64,000 nt of DNA. Origin: Lepiota brunneoincarnata (lineage: Eukaryota > Basidiomycota > Agaricomycetes > Agaricales > Agaricaceae). Location of the stretch: assembly GCA_023014365.1 (NCBI GenBank), contig JAEBUN010000001.1, forward strand, positions 1,798,001 to 1,862,000. The letters are read 5' to 3'. Of the stretch, positions 55,502 to 64,000 are shown piece after piece; position 1 is the first letter of the stretch; each line of letters opens with the position of its first letter. The notes below the pieces were generated by a model. That model did no database searches, was not told where the DNA came from, and worked only from the letters and a program-made list of their open reading frames with translations. Both the position numbers and the translations under genes were made by a program.

Positions 55502-57917
55502 CTAGATAACATATCTATAGCTCAAGGCCCGGTCACCTTGCCTCTGTCTCTCCTCCGGTGCTAACTCTTCTTCCTTCCCTCCCTTCTCATCTCTCTTATA
55601 ATCTGCCTTGCGTGCAGCCGAAACTGCGGTACGCCGTTGATTCTCCCTGTCCATCCACCACCAAAGATACGAAGCAACGAGGATGGAGAAGAGGAGGTAG
55701 CCAATCGCAATGATATGCGGGGTACGGAAGCGGTGCACAGAGAGACCAGGTCTATAGATCAGGACACTAGGATTGATTGATTTTTATTTTTCTTCTAGTA
55801 GTTAGGTTAGAGTATATGAAACCGTACCCTGCGATAGCACCGATATCTCCAATAGTAATTTGCGTCGCGACTGCAATTGCACGTTTGGTTTGCGCTGAGA
55901 CATTTTCACCAGGCCAGCTGTTAGTTAGGTGAGTGCGGGGAGAAGGTTGAGTTTCCTATGACAAACCTTAGGAGAAGGGCGTTGCCCGTGTATACCCCTG
56001 CCGCAGCAAAGTGCACACCAACATATTGCACACCGGCTACGTGAAGATTTTAATATATGGAGACACAGCACAAGAATCGGGAATGTTCACCCGTTCCCGT
56101 GGTCAGCAAGATTATATATCCTTCATCTCTTTCAGCGCCTGCGGGAAAATAAACGGAACACGTACGCACCCAGAATGGCGACAGCTGCTGAGGTGATGAT
56201 GAATATCGCTCGTCTATTGTACCTTGAAGAAAGCCAGACAGTTCCCAAGATTGAGATGCTCGCGAGGATATTGGGCGGAACCGTCAACCTGTTCCAGAAG
56301 CACGTTAACTCGCGCACAAACTACGAGGGCCCAGAGACTTACAACTGTGCTTGCCAGCTCGCGTATCCCAGCGATTGAATTATCGAAGGCTACACGCCAC
56401 CACGCCTGTCAGCCAGGCCCTGCCGCTCTACAAAATAAGACGCTTACCAAGAATAGGCTGAGGGAGTACAGGACAAATGCGAACCCATGGAACAGAAGCG
56501 CATATGCCCAGACTAAATGGTCAGTCAATGCCTGTTTGACGTAGAACCACTCGAATTTTTCGATCAATCCCGCGTCGGAGTCGGCATTGAGGCGTGCGAG
56601 GAGATGCTGGCGTTCCGGTTCAGTTAGCTGTCGGATGTGAGGGGACGTATTAGTGATTATTGGTAACGGTACACGGGGCTACGGACGTACGAATTTAGCT
56701 TTGTAGGACCAAGTAGGAACGATCCAATATGCAACAAGGGCGACTACCACAGTTAGTACGCCTTCGATGATGAAAATCCTGGAGAAAGGTAGAATCACGA
56801 GAGAATTCTGGGGGTGGGGTAGAGAGGTGTTACCATTCCCAGCCCTTGCGGCCACCTACGCCGTCCATCTTCCCGATGGCATAGGCAAGGATGCCTGGTA
56901 TACGCGCAAGCGAGAGGCATATCGTGAGGCGAGAAGGCATATACTGAAAAATGATGCAAGCACCTCCAAAAGCTCCCGCGAGCGCAGCACCGCCGAAGAA
57001 GAGAGCGACACGCCAGCTCCGTTCATGTCTTCGGAGCCCAGACCTCAGCTGTGGTGGTGCGTCGCGGATGGAAAGTAAATCCCACCTTCTGTAGTATACT
57101 GAGAACACATAAATCACACCCGGGAATAGACCAGCTTCTGTTGCCCCAAGTACTGCGCGACGACTATTTGCCAAGGTAGCAGGCTACAGGCGAGAAATGA
57201 GGACCTACGGATGCGAATGCCGAAGAGACCGTCCCTATTGATAACGAGACCTTGACAGACACTAACTGTGCCCCAAACAAGAGTCAAAGTGGGGAGCCAG
57301 ATCCGAGGGTTGAAACGTTTCAAGCTTTGTTGAACCGCGTTCAGCTCCTGTTAGGTAAAGGGCTTATAAGGTGTACTCACATAATCTATGTCCCTTGTCG
57401 TACCGACCGGTAGTACGGGGAAGGATCTGGTACTCACATTGGCAGGAACTTCGAAGATAACATATGCGATGAAGTAGAGCGCGAGGGCGGTGTTATATTC
57501 CGACGGTGTGACGGTAAGATCCTGGAGGAATATTATGAACCAGTGCTGCTGTGGGACATGTAATCATTACAAACAGTTGTCAGTCCAATAATCCTGAGCC
57601 GAAAAAAATTAGCTGTTGGATACAAGTAGTTTCCAAAACTCACCTCGCATTCCCAATGTTAGTCCTGCTATAATTAGGATGGGTGGGTGAAGGTTATGGA
57701 GCTTCACACCTGTCCAGGAAACTAAATAGATACAGCGTCGTCAAGATAGGCAACAGCCTGGCCGCATCCAAACCGTCAGGGAGTACTTCGAACACATGTA
57801 TACAATGGGGCTGCACCTCAAATCCACCTTTCTCAATAATTTCCGATCTTTTGGACTATCGTAGTTGGCCTCGCTATGTCGAGATTCCGAATCGGAAGAA
57901 AAGGTCTTTTCCCCCAT
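55502..57917 (-). CDS. MFS transporter, anion:cation symporter type (allantoate/nicotinate permease-like)
   Basis: Twelve-helix major facilitator of the DAL5/TNA1 group, at the plasma membrane, taking up organic anions. The N-terminus (MGEKTFSSDSESRHSEANYD) is followed by KLLRKVDLRLLPILTTLYLF and SFLDRTNIGNARIIGLTTDL. Then come TVTPSEYNTALALYFIAYVI and FEVPAN, WLPTLTLVWGTVSVCQGLV, LGATEAGLFPGVIYVFSVYY, FFGGAALAGAFGG and AIGKMDGVGGRKGWEW. The last exon has PHIIAIGYLLFSILVASYLW and a charged tail ending GDRALSYRYVI, typical of this group. About ten or more introns; the middle exons were not all joined. The substrate cannot be deduced. Confidence 0.88.
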
Positions 57918-58522
57918 CTCGTCGCAGTTCCGTGCAGTGTCAAGGGGCTAGAACTCCGGTATAGTGTCTGGAGACTCGAGACAGGCCTGGGGAACGAGGT
58001 GGAAAGGGGATGCACTTCTTGAGTTCTGTGGGCTGGACCATGTATAGTTTCCTTGTGGACAGTATTGTCGCAAGTTGTGATGCGAATTGCGTCATTTGGG
58101 GATCAAGATTCAACAAGATAGGGTTCTTGGGTTGACAACTACTATGAGTATCCTGGAGGGGATCACCTGGTGCTATAGGCCAGTCGGATAGTATGGACGG
58201 GGCGAGATCAGGTGGGTCGAAGCATAACAGTGAGTTTCTTCAGAATTATCGAGAGTGCGGTAGGATTCGGAGAACACCATAATCGAATCAGAACTGGACT
58301 AGGATCCTTTCGAACAACGTCCAGGGAATCAGAACCGCATATGTGTTAGTGCTTCACAGCGTCCAGACAATTCTGTCCGTAGCACGGACGGAAATCTGTG
58401 GACGCTAGCTTCTCTCTGCATTCAGGTGTTAATTGAAAGTGTCACGTGTTACCGTGTGAATTTCAATCAGTGCTGCGAACGAACCACTCGAGGACGCAGC
58501 AACTCAGTGCGCACCAGGGACA
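57918..58522. other. Intergenic region between divergent MFS and VMA6 genes
   Basis: About 600 bp, presumably both promoters. No frame, repeat or RNA gene is supported. Confidence 0.5.
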
Positions 58523-59812
58523 ATGGAGGCTCTTTTCTTCAACGTATGCAACACCACTATTTCCATCAACTATTATGGCTAAACTGACGTACAGATTAAA
58601 TAACAGGTTGATAGCGGCTTCCTGGAAGGCATCGTCAGGGGATTCCGGTCAGGCATCCTCTCCCAGAACCAATATGCGAATTTGACGCAATGTGAAACTC
58701 TTGAAGGTGCAGACTCAAGTTAGTATGCTTGCCGGAACATTCAATAACTGGCGCTATAGATTTCCGAACGCAGCTTTCAGCGACGGACTATGGCAATTTT
58801 TTGGCCAACGAGCCATTGCCCATCTCGACATCCACCATTTCGGACAAGGCGACCCAGGTTCTGGTTGACCAATTCAACTACATCAAGAGTAACGCCGTTC
58901 AACCGCTCTCCAAGTTCCTCGACTATATCACGTACGCGTCTGTGTCTTAGATCTGCAGCTTGGAGATACTTAACATATACAGATATTCGTACATGATCGA
59001 CAACATCATTCTCCTCATAACTGGAACCCTACATGAGCGCGACACACGCGAGCTCCTAGAGCGTTGTCACCCACTTGGTGTGTTTGACTCGATGCCTGCA
59101 CTCTGCGTCGCGACCAATGTCGAAGAGCTCTACCAAACTGTCATTGTAGAAACTCCCCTTGGTATGTCCCCTCACCCACCTCCCATACTTCCAGTATAAC
59201 CGCGTCAAAATAGCACCATATTTCCGGGATTGTCTCTCCGCTGCTGACCTTGATGACCTCAACATCGAAATCATCCGTAACACAGTCTACAAAGCCTACC
59301 TCGAGGATTTCTACCACTTCTGCGCGACGCTCGGTTCGCCTACTTCTGATGTCATGCACAAAATCCTTTCCTTTGAAGCCGACAGACGAACAATCAATAT
59401 CACTATCAACTCTTTCAACACCGAGCTCACAAAAGAACAACGTGCACGTCTCTTCCCTACCATCGGCCGCTTGTGGCCTGCGGGAAATAACCAGCTCGCT
59501 CGTGCAGACGAGATTGACCAGGTTCGTCAGGCATGCGAGGCCGTTGCCGATTATCGTTCGTTCTTTGGTTCTGGCGGAGTTGCGGACAGCAGAGGGGGAG
59601 ATGATCTTAGCATTGCTTCGCAGCTGGAGGATCGGTTCTTCCAGACGGAAGTGCGGTTAAATAAGGAGGCGTTTTTGCAGCAGTTCCAGTATGGGGTGTT
59701 TTACGCGTATATGAAGCTTAAGGAACAGGAGATCCGGAATTTGACATGGATTGCGGAGTGTATTGCGCAGGATGCGAAAGACAGGATACAGGACTTTATA
59801 CCCATTTTTTAA
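58523..59812 (+). CDS. VMA6: V-type H+-ATPase subunit d
   Basis: Membrane-associated subunit of the Vo sector linking the proteolipid ring to the central stalk, on the vacuole. Five exons (58523-58543, 58607-58706, 58760-58931, 58983-59161, 59214-59812) join in frame to 356 aa. Landmarks: [115 protein letters not shown] and C-terminal [20 protein letters not shown] with ending FIPIF. Length fits the family (about 350 aa). Intact. Confidence 0.97.
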
Positions 59813-60017
59813 TGGTCATATTCTCCTTCGCTTTATCGCTTACTGGCTTGTAATTTATGTATCTTGCTCGCCCTGCTCAATGCCCAGCACGTTTTCTCCA
59901 AGGCGGCAGAATTATCTAAAAATACACAGAACAAAACTACAGCTACAGTGCACATATTACAAAAGAACGAACCCTCCCTGGAGCCAAAAGCAGAGTCATC
60001 ACAAATAGTGGAGTTGA

Positions 60018-62423
60018 TCATTTGGCGGCGGCGCTCGCCACGAACGCATTGAAATTATAGACGGTGGGATTTTCTTGAAATGTAAACTCAGAAGGGGCAA
60101 GCTCTACGACCGTCTCACCATCGCGCTGGATAACACCTTTCATCGTACCGCCGGCGGTGATAGGAATAGACAGTTTTGAGACACCCGGTGGAACCTTGAA
60201 CTGCTTCAAGTTATCTGCGGATGTCGAGAGAGTAACTGTAGAGGGCGCCGTTGTCATCACGACTGCCCAAACCATGTCCTGGGACTAAGCAGAGGAAAAA
60301 AATAATAAGCTTCGTAAACCTCCGAAGGACGGAGTGTTTCACTTGCCAATTCAAAATTGTCGGGCCGGCCAATTGGATCGTCAGCTTTCGCTCGACAGGG
60401 ATGAGGCCTTGACCACATGAAGATCTTGTCCTGGTCGATAGGGGGGAATGCACCAGTTTTATAGGCTGTGGCGTAATACTGTGTGAGTCCAAGCCAAGCT
60501 GAAGGGGGTATCACAAGGTACAGGCGTTATTGGGTGTCATGATACTATGTAGCTGGACGCGCACCAGTGTGATTAAATCCGTTCACCCAAGCTTCGCTGT
60601 CAGGCTGAGCGCCTTTGATGGGACCAATGTAGTGAGATTCGCCATAATCATTCCACGTCAACACCTGAATGACGTCGAACTGATCCCTGTTGGAGATGAT
60701 CGACTCCCAGCGCTTCGCATAGAGATGCTGGTCGGCAAGGAAAATCCACTAAAATATCAAAAAGTCATTAGCACACTTGGCTATCGAATTTGGTGTCAAT
60801 AAGTGAGGAACCTACATTTTTGTTATACGAATCCTGCCCGTAGTGCGTGAAGAACCAAGGCGACACAGCGCCCATATATACTGGTTTCTGCTTGCTACCA
60901 TCTCTTGCCTGGATTGCGCCAGAGATGGCCTCGAGACCTTTCAGATGTTCGCCATCGCTCTCCTGTAGACCCAATAAATCTGTCAAGTGTCGACTCGATC
61001 GTAGACAACCCGAGGGTGAGGGGGTCAAACGATGGGTCGACGGCTGCATTGGCAATGCGAATATTGGTATTTTGAATAGGGTTATTCATCGCGGCTACGG
61101 GGAGGGATGCAACAAGTTCTTTTGCGAAGGAGGTTGTTATCTTGGTTGGCCAGCCAGAATTCCACTAAAAGGGACAACTAATCCAGTAATTGTCGCCGTG
61201 GAAGGGATAAGTACCTACATTAAAGTCTCCATTCATGATGTCGGAGAACTCGCCGAACTTTGCAGGGTCGATGAAGAACGCGGGCACAAAGTATATCTTG
61301 CCTTGGAGATTGGGGTGCTCGACAAACTGGGTCTTCCAACCTTCTAGGACGTTCGCTTGGCCAAAGGTACAAGTTTCGCCGGCGAATGTGGAAACGAAGG
61401 CACGAGAGTCATATTGTAGTTGACTGGGGTGGTCAAGGTATGGCTGAATAAGCTCCCGGAGTCTGTGTGCGTCCCCAGGCGAGCCACATGGGAATGAGCT
61501 ACATAAAAAATTGAAATTGTCGAAGAGACATAAATACATATAACTTTGAACTTACGACATGTCTAGTGAGATGAACATCTTGAAGTCGAGACCGGATCGT
61601 TTAGCTGCCTCATACCTGTTGCAGAGAGCGAATTAGTTCGGAAGGTATGAAAAGGACGGTAAAAAAAGGCTGACGCGTCTGCCACACGAGCAGGTTCCCA
61701 TTCATCAATACCGCAGTTGAGCGCAAAACCGTCAATACCAGCAGCATGTGCCATGGATATATCCTCTTCCCAATCCTGAATCGTGTATGGGAAGGTGTTG
61801 CCAATCATATGGTGTGCCACAACATATTTCCGAGATCCGCCATTATTCAGCGGGATAGCTACAGGTATCGTCGTCGGAATCCCAGGAGCGGTCTTTGTGG
61901 TATATGCAGCTGCTGATGGTTTTATCACGGAAGGTGCGACTGAAATAGTGGGCGGGGCATTTTCTGCGGAGTTGAGATTGGAGGCGGTAGAGGATGCTAC
62001 GTTCTGCACGACTTGAGACATGATAGTGGGTGTAGGTGATGTAGAAACCGTGACAGCCCTAGATGAAGACACTGTACTCGTCACCTGCGATGTTTCAATC
62101 ACAGTGAAAGATGTGGGTGCTCGCTGAGACGGAGAGGTATGGACCGGGGCAGGCACCAACGTAATAACGTGTTCGGGAGAACCCCCTAGGCGAATGATCC
62201 CATCCCACAGAGACGGAATTATCCCACCACGTCTTTCCAAGTATTGCCTCTTCAGAGGACGGGAGTGGCGTTCGTGAATGGTTGATGCACGGTGTGCGAC
62301 CTGGTGGGAAGGACTATGGGCTCGAAAGGGTTGGATGGGGATGGCATAAGCCTGAGCAATACTGAAGGCAGTGAGCAAATGAGCCAAAGATGTTTTCAGA
62401 AGCATAGCGAGAGTGATTTTCAA
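60018..62423 (-). CDS. GH71 alpha-1,3-glucanase (mutanase), one apparent +1 frameshift
   Basis: Secreted endo-alpha-1,3-glucanase acting on fungal cell-wall alpha-glucan. A signal peptide (MKITLAMLLKTSLAHLLTAF, then SIAQAYA) is followed by an unusual ~185-aa Ser/Thr/Pro-rich region. The catalytic domain then begins RKYVVAHHMIGNTFPYTIQD and SMAHAAGIDGFALNCGIDEW, and continues KMFISLDMSSFPCGSPGD, YDSRAFVSTFAGETC, IYFVPAFFIDPAK, GAVSPWFFTHYGQDSYNKN, YYATAYKTGAFPPIDQDKIF and MWSRPHP, closing with AVVMTTAPSTVTLSTSADNL and NFNAFVASAAAK. Several introns. Near 60967 DRFIG is followed by one extra base before LQESDGEHLKGLEAISG; unless this is an assembly error the catalytic part is interrupted there. 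Confidence 0.9.
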
Positions 62424-64000
62424 AGGAATGGCTGGCGCAACCAGGCGCAGGAGAAAATATCAACGTAAACCCGAGGCTGGACGAAACTGGGTCGTGAGGT
62501 CGTAAAGAGAGAGAAGTGCAAGGCATAAGCAAAAGAGTCGAGAATATATAGAAGAGAGCATAATGGTATTGAAGCGCCCCCAGGTGCCTAGCCGTCATTT
62601 CTGAAGGATGAGCAACAATGAGGACAATGAGAACGGACCTACAAAGACAATGACCTTGCTTAGTCAGCATTTCTACAAACAAACGTAACGCCCGCCTCCC
62701 GCGTTTATTTCCAAATACTGATCCAAGACAGATTCTGGGTTACACATTTCAACCCACCGAACTTCCGAGCCAAACTGGGTGTCAAACCCCACAATACGTC
62801 CACCAGCTTCAGAACTTGGCGACCTACCAGGTCCTGGGCCACCTGTGATCATTTAACTTGCATTTACGGACTACATCGTCGTAAGGGGCCCTAGCCGAAC
62901 TGCCTGAATCAGGAAACACCTTGGGCCTGAAGAAATGACGCTGATCCTCAGAATAGGCTACCCGCTTGCAGTTGAGCCTCCTGCGGTTGACTAAACCAGC
63001 ATGCATCAACAGGTGCAACGGGTTCACTTGGCTCAGGCAGCGTGACAGCGCCGACTCGCCGAGATAGAAGAGCTTCTCCGCAAACGGGGACCTGTGGCAG
63101 TCTACGGAGTTCTACGTCCTCAAGTGACTCTCTATCCAATCTAGTCTATCATATGATCCCACTGTTTCCCACCAAATTGTCCAAACATATATATAAGGCA
63201 GCCGATGAACCAAATCCCCAAGGAATCGGCTTGAAGCATGTACCCCAACGCTGTCTTTCTGCGCACCAATGCCCATCTTATCCTTCACTTCCTCTCTCAG
63301 ACGTTCTTGTGTGCCTAAACGTGTCACTCTCCTCCGCTTCTATCTACTCGTGCTGGCGGCATTCCATGCTTGGAGGTCGTCTCCTCACCCCTCCCCTTCC
63401 CAAAATGGCCTACAACGACAAAGGCGGCCTGAGGATCAGTCGGGATACAATGTATAAATAAATGCACATCCCTACTGCCCTCCTGACAACCACCTCTCGG
63501 CAAGGCTACACTTGCTTCATGAAACTCGAGTCTAACTGCGTCTACTCAGGCTTTGCAATCCTACACATCTTCATGCGTGATACTTGAAGCACTATCACAG
63601 CCACTTCATCGTGACCTAGGGCCTATATGCGTGGCCTAATACCAGCTCCGCCACCCTGTCATCCGACGCCCGATTGTTGGAGCAGTACCAGGGGATATTT
63701 GAGGGCTGGCAACAAGGCAGGACAATAGAAAGTGATACAGGGAGAAGGACGCGGAATATTATTGCGCATACTCCAATTTCAAAGCTGTATCTCCATACCT
63801 AGTTGACGCTCACCGTGTCTCTCTAATTTTTTGTGAGTAAGATAAAGATGTCACAAGATTTTGTTTCCGTGCTTGATCAATATAGCTATAGCAATATCTC
63901 CGAGATAATTCCGAATCTTAACTCTGCCATCATGATCTGAGGCTGCATATAGTGGTACCCACAAGCGTGGGTGGCTGGCCTGTATCCCAACCACGACTGA
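62424..64000. other. Long region upstream of the GH71 gene, no gene supported
   Basis: About 1.58 kb. A TATATATAAGG sequence near 63187 on the plus strand could be a core promoter. A short plus-strand frame follows at 63405-63461 (MAYNDKGGLRISRDTMYK, stop) within a longer unconvincing frame from 63042. No domain is recognisable, and an incomplete gene continuing past the right edge cannot be excluded. Confidence 0.4.

Noticed and set aside
1352..61000. A common slippery motif explaining all the +1 breaks
   Set aside because: The bases around the eleven sites (for example ACC C GTC, AAG T GAC, GGC A GTC, TGC G ACG) share no sequence, so a single programmed frameshift signal is not supported.
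63042..63461. 139-codon plus-strand frame near the right edge
   Set aside because: Mixed low-complexity composition, no domain, and stops in all plausible splice extensions; kept only as a note in the intergenic entry.
1..64000. CRISPR array, prokaryotic operon signals, rRNA genes or viral genes
   Set aside because: No regularly spaced direct repeats, no polycistronic ribosome-binding-site pattern, no rRNA-like sequence and no viral protein motifs were seen; the intron-rich gene structure is eukaryotic.

Overview
The window reads as nuclear DNA of a filamentous fungus, most likely a basidiomycete of the Agaricomycetes type. Genes are packed closely on both strands, and almost every one is broken by many short introns of about 46-70 bp with GT(A/G)NGT donors. 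The proteins resemble agaric and polypore families: a GH71 glucanase, a CHAT-domain relic, a membrane-bound adenylating enzyme fused to a ferric-reductase-like module, and a DUF4436-type membrane protein. This placement is inference from gene architecture and protein resemblance; no marker gene was searched.

Layout. 0-7 kb: a possible partial gene at the left edge, TRM61 (tRNA m1A58 methyltransferase) and RAD4/XPC. 7.3-8.2 kb: a 914-bp TA-flanked element with 25-bp terminal inverted repeats (Tc1/mariner/pogo type). 8.3-12 kb: a large membrane protein made of two repeated halves. 12-19 kb: AVL9 (16 exons, including a 10-nt one), a secreted protein, EBP2, and a possible gene relic. 19.5-25.3 kb: BTB protein, aldo-keto reductase, CHAT relic, PP2C phosphatase. 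26-30 kb: RNR1 and two intron-containing tRNA genes. 30-40 kb: derlin, DUF4436-like protein, SET/MYND protein, and the A-domain/transmembrane/oxidoreductase fusion. 40-51 kb: RAD50, PRP6, MPDU1, mitochondrial uL29. 51-64 kb: class 3 lipase, small membrane protein, SDHAF1 and NDUFAF6 as a head-to-head pair, an MFS transporter, VMA6, and a GH71 alpha-1,3-glucanase.

Most genes are housekeeping: DNA repair (RAD4, RAD50), dNTP supply (RNR1), RNA processing and modification (TRM61, EBP2, PRP6), secretion and ER (AVL9, derlin, MPDU1), mitochondrial assembly (SDHAF1, NDUFAF6, uL29m) and vacuolar acidification (VMA6). No operon-like pathway cluster is evident, although SDHAF1 and NDUFAF6 share a 39-bp start-to-start gap.

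The most striking cross-cutting observation is that seven otherwise convincing genes (TRM61, aldo-keto reductase, PP2C, A-domain fusion, RAD50, PRP6, GH71) read through only if a single extra base is skipped, eleven times in all and always in the +1 direction. Many neighbours splice to exact in-frame ORFs. Insertion-type assembly error is the simplest explanation, but true mutation or recoding is not excluded. I found no CRISPR, rRNA or viral sequence. Splice sites were assigned by eye from consensus and frame, so individual boundaries may be off by a few bases.
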